DNA of 64,000 bases from Mangrovimicrobium sp048323675 (GCF_048323675.1 NZ_JBLWFK010000001.1:186001-250000), one strand, 5' to 3'. Positions 29,801-38,280 are shown, counted from the first letter of the stretch. Program-made: numbers and translations. Notes: a model not told the origin generated them from the letters alone.

Positions 29801-30772
29801 ATGGGCGTCGGCCAATACCTGGTTGAGGTCCGCGTAGTAGCGGGCCAGCGGGCGGATCAGGTGCTGGGAAAAATATTCGTAGACCACCGGCGCCGCCTCC
29901 GGCGCTATCTCCACCGGCTCGATAGCCAGCTGGAACGCCCGGCACAGCTGGCGGGCGTGAATCGGCAGCCGCACCTTCAGCGGGTCGGCGTCGATCAACC
30001 GGGCCAGGCGGATCGTCAGGGCTTCCAGCTCGACCCGGTAAAGCTCCTCGGCCAGGGCCACGGTGCGATTGAAGGCCAGGTGACCTTCGAATTCGTCGAG
30101 GTCGACGAGGTCGAGCTCCTCGGGTTTGTCGATCTCCTCCTGCCAGAACTCGTCGTCGCCGGAGCCGGGTGTCAGCACCTGGAAGTATTGCTGGATGTGG
30201 TCCAGCATCATCTCGCTGATGGCTTCGCGATTGCCGCCGATGCCCACAGCGGCGTTGAAGACGTTGTTCTTGCCCTGGCTGGCGGACTTGATACGCTGGC
30301 TGAGAACCTGCAGGTCGTCGTGGATGGCGTCGATGGCTCCGGGCAGAAGTGCCTCGAATTGCTGCAGCGCCTTCTGGTGGAAATCCCGCAGCAGGCGGGT
30401 GTATTCGACCGAGCTGGTACTGAGGCTGGAGGGCCGCACTGGCGGCAGCGGGCGCTGCATCAGCAGTTCCCGCCAGGTGTCGGCGATCTCGCTGTCGGGC
30501 TGACTGCTGTGCAGTTCTAGCCGTCCCTCGACAATGTTCTGGATAGTGACCGGCAGGGAGGGCAGATTCTGCTGCCGGGTCAGGGTGAGTTCCGCCTGCA
30601 TGCCCTGGTGCAGGCGCACCCGGCCGCTGGAACTGGTGCCGGCAAGCAGCTTGACCCGCGCCAGCTGGAACTGCAACTCACCGATCAGGTTGCAGTCTCC
30701 CGCCAGTTTGGCGCCGTCACCTAGCACCAGCAGTGCTGGCTGTTCCTCAAGCTTGAACTGGGGGCGGGACAT
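26846..30772 (-). CDS. DUF1631 protein with degenerate GGDEF and EAL domains
   Basis: 1308 residues. An N-terminal PilZ-like or DUF1631 region, a long helical DUF1631 body, a Pro/Ala/Glu linker near 345-375, then GGDEF (about 870-1035) and EAL (about 1070-1305). The GGDEF signature reads RIEGDQF, so diguanylate cyclase activity is unlikely. The EAL motif is ELL, but other phosphodiesterase residues are kept: NLSG, EITET, DDFGTG, VKIDG, and ESVE; the loop-end motif is QGWG. It is probably a c-di-GMP phosphodiesterase or effector with GTP sensing. It has no membrane segment. TATACT upstream in the divergent gap is a possible -10. Confidence 0.9.
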   Translation of the reverse strand: MSRPQFKLEEQPALLVLGDGAKLAGDCNLIGELQFQLARVKLLAGTSSSGRVRLHQGMQAELTLTRQQNLPSLPVTIQNIVEGRLELHSSQPDSEIADTWRELLMQRPLPPVRPSSLSTSSVEYTRLLRDFHQKALQQFEALLPGAIDAIHDDLQVLSQRIKSASQGKNNVFNAAVGIGGNREAISEMMLDHIQQYFQVLTPGSGDDEFWQEEIDKPEELDLVDLDEFEGHLAFNRTVALAEELYRVELEALTIRLARLIDADPLKVRLPIHARQLCRAFQLAIEPVEIAPEAAPVVYEYFSQHLIRPLARYYADLNQVLADAHIEPDLETRIRAKGSLLKRGQRPTHKPAADEPAKPEPPQPEPPAAVPAASGEPAPSGFAARLGAGIRNFNIYKSVVDALNFHREARGLARGEDIASGIPLSGTWEGGTVPTEDVDQTRLADANTIAAALLSLQHSQGSRQALHDAESVREFLAAHREEISALRNSSGLTLESLNQLDMVDNLFDTIRSHIDLAEELQPSLSNLKIPLTRLALLDPRFFVEAQHPARAVVDRLANLASSANFPNRALEMRINRIVDQVADNYEQDESVFAQALEEIDKLSEQQERALSRNVERVVRIQEGQEKVQQARVAVSTAINDRIRPPAAPRVLLDLVESGWRDLLVLTHVRDGPESSAWAEHLKTLDQLGSWLEVRQSCDNDEDVLMQRSLEAETLIELVEQQLSAALPTNVQYQPVLAELRGILSGSRDVIATAISEEDRAEADAPRRLRARVEELPRLRRWVKRVEQMKRDTWLTYLGDDRKKRRMQLAWISADRDRFIFVNERGQKVADLSAVQLARKLSQGVKPPAPTDHLPVVDKSMYHTLEHVQETLSFSRNHDSLTRLINRDTFLNQIDRALRHARVKNAQHAVLYLDIDNFALVNEVFDRINGDHVLAEFSRLLAQLHGKKASSARIEGDQFAVLLLDRDLDAAAEYAEKIRTDIENSSVDIEGEQVTFTVSIGVAPVLEYSPSVDDVLDSARQAMRRAKESGRNQVQRFVADQALATDFRKDRSRTRSDLEQALATDRFVLRAQPIVQVAVNGQQPVGRHYELLLGLTNPDGSISSPEEFIQSAERYGFMNLVDRWVVREAFSWVSKLMDAQKEVPFLAINLSGSSVTDDQFLEYLLEQISEFGVGTSRICFEITETGTITNLIKAADFVRAFRNIGCKFSIDDFGTGLASHNYLRELPVDYVKIDGTFITGIHLNRADYAMARSINDLAHFLGQETIAESVENDEIIVKLEEIGVDYLQGWGVAMPRPLPEIAEELSSIVK

Positions 30773-30872
30773 TGATGAGATGCTGCACTTCCTCTCGGCC
30801 AGCGGAATTGCCGGACGCCGGTAAACGCAGCGAGTATATCCTTATTAAGAGTAGTGGAAAACGTCCGTTCGC

Positions 30873-30910
30873 GCCGGCTGCTTGTAGCCGGCAGTGGATT
30901 TTCCTAAGAT
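30873..30910 (+). promoter_or_regulatory. Promoter of the F420 operon with overlapping inverted repeat
   Basis: TTGTAG (30882-30887) and TAAGAT (30905-30910) are separated by exactly 17 bases, a plausible sigma-70 pair with a start near 30917. A perfect inverted repeat GCCGGCT-N6-AGCCGGC (30873-30892) covers the -35, a position suited to a repressor. Confidence 0.5.
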
Positions 30911-30959
30911 GCCGGGCGAAGCTCAACGTGGGCAATACCCCAAATAAGGACAAGCCAGC

Positions 30960-31643
30960 ATGACGACAGACAACAAGCCTACCCTTGCCATTCTCGGTGG
31001 TACCGGCGATCTCGGCACCGGACTGGCCCAGCGCTGGGCCCAGGCTGGCTACCGGGTCATCATCGGTTCGCGCAGCCTGGAGAAAGCCCAGGCGGCGGTC
31101 GACGACCTGCATGAAGTGATGGCCGAGCGCGGTGTCGGCGGCGTCGAGGTGGCGGCAATGGACAATCTCGCCGCGGCCGAGACTGCCGAAATCGTCACCC
31201 TGACCGTGCCCTTCAGCCACCAGGCCAGCACCCTGGAAGCGGTGAAGCCCGCGTTGCAGGGCAAGATCCTGATCGACGTGACCGTACCGTTGATGCCGCC
31301 GAAAGTCGGCCGGGTCCAGTTGCCTGAAGCCGGCAGCGCCGGCCAGATCGCCCAGGACCTGCTGGGCGAGGATGTCCACGTGGTCTCCGCCTTCCAGAAT
31401 GTGCCCGCCACGGCCCTGCAACAGGCAGCGCCCCCGGACTGTGACGTGCTGGTCTGCGGCAACAGCCGCGAGGCCCGCGAGGCGGTGATCGAACTGGTGG
31501 AGGCGGCCGGCATGCGTGGTTTCCACGCCGGGATGATCGACAATGCCGCCGCCGCTGAGGCCCTGACCTCGGTGCTGATCGTGATCAACAAGCAGTACAA
31601 GTGCCACGCCGGCATCCGCATTACCGGCACCGACGAACACTGA
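30960..31643 (+). CDS. npdG: NADPH-dependent F420 reductase (Fno-like)
   Basis: 227 residues with an N-terminal Rossmann motif (LAILGGTGDLGTG), the NADP-binding IIGSRSLEKA strand end, and a middle segment TVPFSHQASTLEAV and VDVTVPLMPP-like motif typical of F420H2:NADP+ oxidoreductase. It transfers hydride between NADPH and F420. It is the first gene of the F420 operon; AAGGA lies ten bases before the ATG. An NADP-binding homologue without F420 activity is possible, but the three cof genes directly downstream support the call. Confidence 0.88.
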   Translation: MTTDNKPTLAILGGTGDLGTGLAQRWAQAGYRVIIGSRSLEKAQAAVDDLHEVMAERGVGGVEVAAMDNLAAAETAEIVTLTVPFSHQASTLEAVKPALQGKILIDVTVPLMPPKVGRVQLPEAGSAGQIAQDLLGEDVHVVSAFQNVPATALQQAAPPDCDVLVCGNSREAREAVIELVEAAGMRGFHAGMIDNAAAAEALTSVLIVINKQYKCHAGIRITGTDEH

Positions 31644-31659
31644 TACCCGGTTTCCCGGC

Positions 31660-32427
31660 ATGCGCGGTACCCTGCAACTCATTCCCCTGGGGGATTTCCC
31701 GCTGGTGCAGCCGGGGGATGATCTCGCCGCCCTGCTGGCGGATGGCCTGCGGCGCAATGGCCTGGCGCTCGAGTCCGGCGATGTGCTGGTGATCGCCCAG
31801 AAGGTTGTCTCCAAGGCCGAGAACCGCTACGCCCGCCTGGCGGAGGTCGAGCCCGGCGAGCGCGCCCGGGAGATCGCCGCCCGCGCCGACAAGGACCCGC
31901 GCCTGGTCCAGCTGATCCTCGACGAGAGCCGCGAGGTATTGCGGGTGCGGCCGGGGGTGATCATCGTCGAGCACCGCAACGGCTATGTACATGCCAATGC
32001 CGGCATCGACCGCTCCAATATCCACAGCGACCCGCAGGACCCGCAGGTACTGCTGCTGCCGGAGGACCCGGACCACTCCGCTGCCACCCTGCGCGAGGCC
32101 CTGCAGCGGCACTGCGGGGTCGCCCCCCAGGTGATCATCAACGACAGCGCCGGCCGCGCCTGGCGGGTCGGCACCGTGGGTATGGCCATCGGCACGGCCG
32201 GGCTGGCGCCGGTGTGGGACCAGGTCGGCGACCACGACCTCTTCGGCAACCGCCTCGAGGTCACCATGCCGGCGGTGGCCGACGAACTCGCCGCGGCGGC
32301 GTCGCTGGTAATGGGGCAGGCCGCCCAGGGCAGTCCGGTGGTGCTGGCCCGCGGGGCCAACCTGCCGCAATCCACGGAAGGGTCGCGGGCGCTGATCCGC
32401 GAGCGCGCGATGGACCTGTTCCGCTGA
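31660..32427 (+). CDS. cofE: Coenzyme F420-0:L-glutamate ligase
   Basis: 255 residues of the CofE family: GDVLVIAQKVVSKAENR near the N-terminus, HANAGIDRSNIHSDPQ, and NDSAGRAWRVGTVGMAIGTAG. It adds L-glutamate to F420-0 using GTP. Only the ligase domain is present; the C-terminal FMN-reductase domain of mycobacterial FbiB is missing. It shares one base with cofD (TGATG). Confidence 0.93.
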   Translation: MRGTLQLIPLGDFPLVQPGDDLAALLADGLRRNGLALESGDVLVIAQKVVSKAENRYARLAEVEPGERAREIAARADKDPRLVQLILDESREVLRVRPGVIIVEHRNGYVHANAGIDRSNIHSDPQDPQVLLLPEDPDHSAATLREALQRHCGVAPQVIINDSAGRAWRVGTVGMAIGTAGLAPVWDQVGDHDLFGNRLEVTMPAVADELAAAASLVMGQAAQGSPVVLARGANLPQSTEGSRALIRERAMDLFR

Positions 32428-33389
32428 TGCCGGGAGGCGTTGGGCAACAGGTGCTGGCGATCTCCGGCGGTGTCGGTGGCGCCAAGCTGGCCCTCGGACT
32501 GGATCGCGTTCTGCCGCCGGGACAGCTCCAGGTGCTGGCGAATACCGCCGACGATTTCGAACACCTCGGCCTGACCATCTGCCCGGATATCGATACGCTT
32601 CTGTATACCCTGTCGGGCCGCGCCAACCGCGCCCAGGGCTGGGGGCTGGAAGGCGAGAGCTGGAACGTCATGGGCGCCCTCGAAGCACTGGGCGGGGAGA
32701 CCTGGTTTCGCCTGGGCGATCGCGATATCGCCACCCACCTGTGGCGCAGTACCCGGCTGGCGGCCGGCAGGCCGCTGTCGCAGGTGACCGCGGAACTGGC
32801 GCGAAGGATGGGCATTCACAGCGCTATCCATCCGATGAGCGAGCAGTCCGTGCGCACTGTGGTGGAAACCGATGAAGGCCCGCTGCCCTTCCAGCAGTAT
32901 TTCGTGAAGCGCCAGTGCGAGCCGGCGGTAAGCGGTTTTCACTTCGCCGGTATGGATACCGCGCAGGCCAACCCGGCAGTGCTGGACGTCCTGCGCCAGC
33001 CGCTTTCGCATATCGTCATCTGCCCCTCCAACCCCTTTGTCAGCGTCGACCCGATCCTGCGCCTGCCCGGCATGTGGCAGGCCCTGCGGGATGCCCCGGC
33101 GCCGGTGATCGCGGTATCGCCCATCGTCGGCGGCATGGCGATCAAGGGTCCCGCGGCCAAGATGATGCGCGAACTGGCCATGCCGGTGACTGCCCTGGGG
33201 GTGGCGGAACACTACCAGCGCAGCTATCCGGGCCTGCTTGATTATTTCGTGATCGATGAAACTGACGCTACACTGGCTGCTGATATAGAACGGCTCGGCC
33301 TGTCCTGTCGGGTAACCGCGACCGTAATGCACACTCAAAACGATAAACAATCGCTGGCGCGATACTGTCTCTCGCTGGAGGGAAATTGA
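32427..33389 (+). CDS. cofD: 2-phospho-L-lactate transferase CofD/FbiA
   Basis: 320 residues. The N-terminus ISGGVGGAKLALGLDR, then NTADDFEHLGLTICPDIDT, PSNPFVSVDPIL and SPIVGGMAIKGPAAKM are the CofD/FbiA motifs. It joins the guanylylated three-carbon acid to the deazaflavin Fo to give (dehydro)F420-0. ATG 32427 overlaps the cofE stop. The frame reaching back to 32214 is cofE read out of frame. Confidence 0.94.
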   Translation: MPGGVGQQVLAISGGVGGAKLALGLDRVLPPGQLQVLANTADDFEHLGLTICPDIDTLLYTLSGRANRAQGWGLEGESWNVMGALEALGGETWFRLGDRDIATHLWRSTRLAAGRPLSQVTAELARRMGIHSAIHPMSEQSVRTVVETDEGPLPFQQYFVKRQCEPAVSGFHFAGMDTAQANPAVLDVLRQPLSHIVICPSNPFVSVDPILRLPGMWQALRDAPAPVIAVSPIVGGMAIKGPAAKMMRELAMPVTALGVAEHYQRSYPGLLDYFVIDETDATLAADIERLGLSCRVTATVMHTQNDKQSLARYCLSLEGN

Positions 33390-36300
33390 TGCAAACGCAT
33401 GCGCTGGTGGCGCTGAAAACCATTGCCGAAGGCAAGACCCGCCTGTCGGGCGCGCTCAGCAGGCCACAGCGCCAGGCACTGGTGACCGCCATGGCGGGCG
33501 ACGTGCTGGCCTGCCTGGTTACGCACCCCGCCATCGACAGCGTGACCCTGCTGTCCAGCGGAACCGCAACACGGCAACTGGCGGAGGAACACGGCGCCGG
33601 TTTTCTCGATGAAACCACCCTCGACGCCAGCGAACTAAACGGCCTGCTGGCCGCCGCTGTGGCGCAGCGTTTTGGCGCGGGCGAGCGCGTGCTGGTCCTG
33701 CATGCCGACCTGCCGGCACTGCAGCACGCTGACATCGACGCGGTTCTCGCCCAGCCACAGGATGTCCTGGTGATCGGCGCCGACCGGGCCGGTCGCGGGA
33801 CCAACCTGCTGGCTTTCGCCGGCGACCGGCCACCGGCATTTCGCTTCGGCGCCGAGAGTTGCAGCCAGCACCAGCAGTGGGCCGTGGACGCGGGCATCGC
33901 TGCATTGCAACTCGATTCACCCGGTCTCGCCGCGGACGTGGACGACGCCCGCGACCTGCAGGTGCTGGCCACGCAGCCCGGCCTCGGCCCGCGCACCCGG
34001 ACCTTGCTGGATAGCCTCGGCCCGGATAGCGAAGCGCAGGACCGCAGCCTCGATGCCCTGCGGGAAATCCTGCTTGAACGGGGGGAACTGCCCGGCGACG
34101 CCGACTGCCTGGCGCTGGCCGACAACGGCGATGTCGCCACCCTGGTGGCTCTCGCCGGCGAACTGCGCGACCGCGGTCACGGCGAGGTAATCACCTACTC
34201 GCGCAAGGTGTTCATCCCGCTGACCCACCTGTGCCGGGACGTCTGCCACTACTGCACCTTCGCGCGCACCCCCAAACGTATCGAACAGCCCTTCATGCCG
34301 GTGGAGGAAGTGCTGGAACTGTGCCGCCAGGGGGCCGCCCAGGGCTGCCAGGAGGCCCTGTTCACCCTCGGCGAAAAGCCCGAGCTGCGCTATTCCACTG
34401 CCCGCAAGGCGCTGGAGGCGATGGGCTACGCCAGCACCCTGGAATACGTGCGCGACGTGGCGCGACGGGTGCTGGAGGAGACCGGCCTGCTGCCGCACAT
34501 CAATGCCGGCTGTATGAGCGAGGCAGAGATCGCCATGCTGCGCCCGGTGAGCGCCTCCATGGGCATCATGCTGGAATCCGCCGCCGAACGCCTGTGCGAA
34601 AAGGGCATGCCGCACTACGGCTCGCCGGACAAACAGCCCGCAGTGCGCCTGGCGACCATCGAGCGCGCCGGCAGCGCCGCTGTGCCCTTTACCTCCGGCA
34701 TTCTCATCGGCATCGGCGAGACCCGCCGCGAGCGCATCGAATCGCTGCTGGCCCTGCGCGAGTTGCACCTGCGCCACGGCCACCTGCAGGAAATTATCGT
34801 GCAGAACTTCCGCGCCAAGCCCGGCACCCTGATGGCCAGCGCCCCCGAGCCGGACCTGGAGGAGTTGCTCTGGAGCATCGCCGTGGCGCGGGTCATTTTC
34901 GGCCCGGCCATGAATATCCAGGCCCCGCCCAACCTGAGCCCTGGTGTACTTGAACGCCTGGTCGCCGCCGGCATCAACGACTGGGGCGGCGTTTCGCCAC
35001 TGACGCCGGACCACGTCAATCCCGAAGCGCCCTGGCCGCACCTCGAACAACTGGCGCGGGAAACCGCCGCCGCCGGCAAGTTCCTCGACCAGCGCCTGAC
35101 CATCTACCCGGCCTACGCCAACCACCCGCAACGCTGGCTCGACCCGGCGGTGCAGGGCGCCGTGCTCGCCCACAGCGACGCCAGTGGCTTCGCCCGCCGC
35201 GACTCCTGGGTGCCCGGTGAAGGCTTCCCCGTGCCGGCGCTGGAGGCGGCGCTGCTGGGCGAAGCCGCCGCGAACGACAGCGTGGCCGACGACCTGCGCG
35301 CCATCGTCGCGCGCTGCGAACAGGGCAGTGCGCCGCGCGCCGGTGAGATAGAACGCCTGTTCAGCGTGCGCGGCGCCGAGTTCAGCTGGCTGGCCGCCCA
35401 GGCCGACCGCCTGCGCCGGCAGGTATCCGGTGAGCGCGTCAGCTACGTGGTCAACCGCAACATCAACTACACCAATGTCTGCTACTTCAAGTGCCAGTTC
35501 TGCGCCTTCTCCAAGGGCAAAGCCAGCGAAAACCTGCGCGGCCGCCCCTACGACATCAGCGGCGAGGAAATCGCCCGCCGCTGCCGCGAGGCCTGGGAGC
35601 GGGGCGCGACGGAAGTGTGCATGCAGGGCGGCATCCACCCCGACTACACCGGGCAGACCTACATCGATATCCTGCGCACCGTGCGCAGCGCCACCCCGGA
35701 CATGCACATCCACGCCTTCTCGCCGCTGGAAGTCTGGCAGGGCGCCCAGACCCTCGGCATTTCCCTCGACGAATTCCTCGCGCGCCTGAAGACCGCCGGC
35801 CTCGACACCCTGCCCGGCACCGCCGCCGAAGTGCTGGACGACGAGGTCCGCAGCACCCTGTGTCCCGACAAGCTCGACACCGCCCAGTGGCTGGAGGTCA
35901 TGGCGGCGGCCCACCGCGCCGGCTTCAAAACCACCGCCACGATCATGTACGGCCACATCGACGCCCCGCGCCACTGGGCGCGCCACCTGCTGCGACTGCG
36001 CGAACTGCAGCAGCGCAGCGGCGGCTTCACCGAATTCGTGCCGCTGCCCTTCGTGCACATGGAAGCACCCATGTACCTCAAGGGCCGCGCCCGCCGGGGA
36101 CCGACATTCCGCGAAGCTGTGCTGATGCACGCGGTGGCGCGCCTGGTCTTCCACGGCCTGATCGACAACATCCAGACATCCTGGGTGAAGATGGGCGAGG
36201 GTGGCGTAGAAGCCTGCCTGAACGCGGGCGCCAACGATCTCGGCGGTACCCTGATGAACGAATCCATCACCCGGGCGGCGGGTTCGGAACACGGCCAGGA

Positions 36301-36550
36301 ATGGCCGCCAGCACACATGGAGGAGGTGATCCGCAAGCTCGGCCGCGTCCCCCGCATGCGCAACACCCGCTACGGCGACGTCGTACCGGAACGCCGCATG
36401 GCGGCTTTCAATGCGGCGCCGTTAGCGGAGCCGGAGAACCAGTCAGCGGGGAAACTCCAGCGGGACAAACTGATTCCTGCGGTTACCCTGGAAACAGTGA
36501 TTCCCCGGGAGTTCTTTAATCAGGTATTTCCGCTAGCAGCGTGCGATTAA
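33389..36550 (+). CDS. CofC-CofG-CofH trifunctional F420 biosynthesis fusion
   Basis: 1053 residues in three parts. Residues 1 to about 205 match CofC guanylyltransferase (LVLHADLPAL, GRGTNLLAF, FRFGAESCSQH). A CofG radical-SAM domain follows with CRDVCHYC (Cys282, 286, 289) after ITYSRKVFIPLTHL, then a CofH radical-SAM domain with CYFKCQFC (Cys698, 702, 705). The last two make Fo from tyrosine and the pyrimidine intermediate, as in actinobacterial FbiC; the first activates the three-carbon acid. ATG 33389 shares one base with the cofD stop and follows GGAGGG. I see no frameshift; the CofC addition makes it longer than FbiC by about 200 residues. Confidence 0.93.
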   Translation: MQTHALVALKTIAEGKTRLSGALSRPQRQALVTAMAGDVLACLVTHPAIDSVTLLSSGTATRQLAEEHGAGFLDETTLDASELNGLLAAAVAQRFGAGERVLVLHADLPALQHADIDAVLAQPQDVLVIGADRAGRGTNLLAFAGDRPPAFRFGAESCSQHQQWAVDAGIAALQLDSPGLAADVDDARDLQVLATQPGLGPRTRTLLDSLGPDSEAQDRSLDALREILLERGELPGDADCLALADNGDVATLVALAGELRDRGHGEVITYSRKVFIPLTHLCRDVCHYCTFARTPKRIEQPFMPVEEVLELCRQGAAQGCQEALFTLGEKPELRYSTARKALEAMGYASTLEYVRDVARRVLEETGLLPHINAGCMSEAEIAMLRPVSASMGIMLESAAERLCEKGMPHYGSPDKQPAVRLATIERAGSAAVPFTSGILIGIGETRRERIESLLALRELHLRHGHLQEIIVQNFRAKPGTLMASAPEPDLEELLWSIAVARVIFGPAMNIQAPPNLSPGVLERLVAAGINDWGGVSPLTPDHVNPEAPWPHLEQLARETAAAGKFLDQRLTIYPAYANHPQRWLDPAVQGAVLAHSDASGFARRDSWVPGEGFPVPALEAALLGEAAANDSVADDLRAIVARCEQGSAPRAGEIERLFSVRGAEFSWLAAQADRLRRQVSGERVSYVVNRNINYTNVCYFKCQFCAFSKGKASENLRGRPYDISGEEIARRCREAWERGATEVCMQGGIHPDYTGQTYIDILRTVRSATPDMHIHAFSPLEVWQGAQTLGISLDEFLARLKTAGLDTLPGTAAEVLDDEVRSTLCPDKLDTAQWLEVMAAAHRAGFKTTATIMYGHIDAPRHWARHLLRLRELQQRSGGFTEFVPLPFVHMEAPMYLKGRARRGPTFREAVLMHAVARLVFHGLIDNIQTSWVKMGEGGVEACLNAGANDLGGTLMNESITRAAGSEHGQEWPPAHMEEVIRKLGRVPRMRNTRYGDVVPERRMAAFNAAPLAEPENQSAGKLQRDKLIPAVTLETVIPREFFNQVFPLAACD

Positions 36551-36571
36551 GGAACTTGCTCCGAAAGAGGA

Positions 36572-36686
36572 CCGAATAGCGGGTTATCCCTCACCGGGGC
36601 GTCCGAGGACATGGATGTCCGAGGCCGAGCCTGCACATGGATGTGCGCTTTTTGGCGGTCCCGGTGAGGGATAACCCGCTATTCGG
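36572..36686 (+). repeat. Structured intergenic repeat, copy 2
   Basis: Perfect 26-base inverted arms (36572-36597 and 36661-36686) enclose a core with hairpins GGACA-TGGA-TGTCC and GCACA-TGGA-TGTGC and then GCGCTTTTTGGCGG. The core is the same family as at 4602-4701 but the arms share no sequence with that copy. It lies 21 bases after the end of the Cof fusion gene. Confidence 0.87.
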
Positions 36687-36736
36687 GCCGGGTACCGGAG
36701 TGCCATTGCGGTGGTTTTGGGAGCGACGAACCCGGC

Positions 36737-36846
36737 CTGAATACGCCAAATGGCTGCCCGAAAACCGCAAAAGCGCCATCCATGGCAGCTCGGCCTCGGC
36801 CATCCATGGCCTCGGACGTTTTCGCGCAGCCATTTGGCGTATTCAG
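36737..36846 (-). repeat. Structured intergenic repeat, copy 3 (inverted)
   Basis: Perfect 21-base inverted arms (36737-36757 and 36826-36846). The core, read on the minus strand, has GGCCA-TGGA-TGGCC and GCCA-TGGA-TGGC hairpins and then GCGCTTTTGCGG. Stem bases differ from copy 2 in a compensating way while the TGGA loop is kept. Copies 2 and 3 lie 50 bases apart in opposite orientation between the convergent genes; the rest of 36551-36908 shows no gene. Confidence 0.87.
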
Positions 36847-36908
36847 TCCTCTCTCAGAGCGAGATCCAGGTTCGGACCCTGAAACAGGCGGGCTAAAATC
36901 CGGGCGTA

Positions 36909-37463
36909 TTACGCAACGATCTGCCAGATTCCCACGATAACGAAAGCCACAGCAGCGAGGACGTGCGCGAGCTTGAGCGGGATGCGTTGCATCAGGTAGT
37001 CGCCGGCGAAGACCACCGGGACGTTGGCCGCGAGCATGCCCAGGGTGGTGCCAATGGTGACCCAGAGAATGTCGTTGAACTGCGCGCCCAGCAGCACCGT
37101 CGCGATCTGCGTCTTGTCGCCGATCTCCGCGAGGAAGAACAGGACGGTGGTTGCCACAAACGCACCGTAGCGCTCGATGGCCGAGTCGTCACTGTCGTCC
37201 TTGTCCGGGATCAGCAGCCACAGGCCCAGGGCGATAAAGCTGCCGCCGATCAGCCACTGGCCCATCTGGCTCTGCAGGTACTGGCCGATCCAATCGCCCA
37301 GCCAGGCGGAGACACCGTGGTTGAACAGGGTGGCGACCAGGATGCCGGCGATGATCGCCCACTTGTTGCGAAAGCGGGTGGCGAGGAACAGCGAGAGCAG
37401 CTGGGTCTTGTCACCGATCTCCGCGAGCGCGACGGTCAGTGTGGAGGTAATAAAAGCGTCCAT
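36909..37463 (-). CDS. UPF0016 (GDT1/TMEM165) family manganese exporter
   Basis: 184 residues with two copies of the hallmark E-x-G-D-K-(T/S) motif (ALAEIGDKTQLLSL and FLAEIGDKTQIATV), each at the start of a three-helix repeat. Bacterial members such as MneA export Mn2+. The acidic loop PDKDDSDD separates the repeats. The gene is divergent from ung; no yybP-ykoY riboswitch was recognised in the 112-base gap. Confidence 0.9.
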   Translation of the reverse strand: MDAFITSTLTVALAEIGDKTQLLSLFLATRFRNKWAIIAGILVATLFNHGVSAWLGDWIGQYLQSQMGQWLIGGSFIALGLWLLIPDKDDSDDSAIERYGAFVATTVLFFLAEIGDKTQIATVLLGAQFNDILWVTIGTTLGMLAANVPVVFAGDYLMQRIPLKLAHVLAAVAFVIVGIWQIVA

Positions 37464-37575
37464 GGTTTCCCGATGTGATTGCCGCGCGGTGTATCGTCGC
37501 CCGCGCTGCGGTTATAGTGTCCCGGTGCCGGTGAGCCTGCCCGGCGCCGGTAAATCGAGAACACTGGAGTCTGTC

Positions 37576-38280
37576 ATGAGCGAAGCCGCGCAATCGGCGC
37601 AGATCAAACTGGAGCCGAGCTGGCTGGCGAAGCTCGCCCCCGAATTCGAACAGCCCTACATGCGCGAGCTGCGCGCCTTCCTGCAGGCGGAGAAACAACA
37701 GGGGAAGCGCATTTTCCCTGCCGGGAGCGAGTATTTCAATGCCCTTGATCACACGCCGCTGGACGCGGTAAAGGTGGTCATCCTCGGCCAGGACCCCTAC
37801 CACGGCCCCGGCCAGGCCCACGGCCTTTGCTTTTCCGTGCGCCCCGGTGTTCCCACGCCGCCCTCGCTGCAGAACATCTACAAGGAAATCAACGCCGAAC
37901 TCGGCCTGCCGATTCCCGGCCACGGCTGCCTGACCAGTTGGGCGGACCAGGGCGTGCTGTTGCTCAACAGCGTGCTCACCGTGCTGGCCGGCCAGGCCGC
38001 CTCCCACCAGGGCAAGGGCTGGGAAACGTTTACCGACCGGGTGATCGACATCATCAACCGCGAGCGCGAGGGGGTGGTGTTCATGCTCTGGGGCGCCTAC
38101 GCCCAGCGCAAGGGCGCGATCATCGACACCCAGCGCCACTGCGTATTGAAGGCCCCGCACCCTTCGCCGCTGTCCGCGCACCGCGGCTTTTTTGGCTGTG
38201 GCCATTTCCAACGTGCCAACGAATACCTGGTGGGTCGCGGCGAACTGCCGATCGACTGGGCGGTGCCGGAGCTGCCCTGA
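37576..38280 (+). CDS. ung: Uracil-DNA glycosylase, family 1
   Basis: 234 residues with the family-1 catalytic motif GQDPYHG, the NIYKEI segment, LLLNSVLTV, and HPSPLSAHRGFFGCGHF. It removes uracil from DNA as the first step of base-excision repair. ATG 37576 follows GGAG. Length and motifs are standard. Confidence 0.97.
   Translation: MSEAAQSAQIKLEPSWLAKLAPEFEQPYMRELRAFLQAEKQQGKRIFPAGSEYFNALDHTPLDAVKVVILGQDPYHGPGQAHGLCFSVRPGVPTPPSLQNIYKEINAELGLPIPGHGCLTSWADQGVLLLNSVLTVLAGQAASHQGKGWETFTDRVIDIINREREGVVFMLWGAYAQRKGAIIDTQRHCVLKAPHPSPLSAHRGFFGCGHFQRANEYLVGRGELPIDWAVPELP

Noticed and set aside
37464..37575. yybP-ykoY manganese riboswitch before the UPF0016 exporter
   Set aside because: The 112-base divergent gap shows none of the conserved L1/L3 loop sequences and is short for that element plus a promoter.
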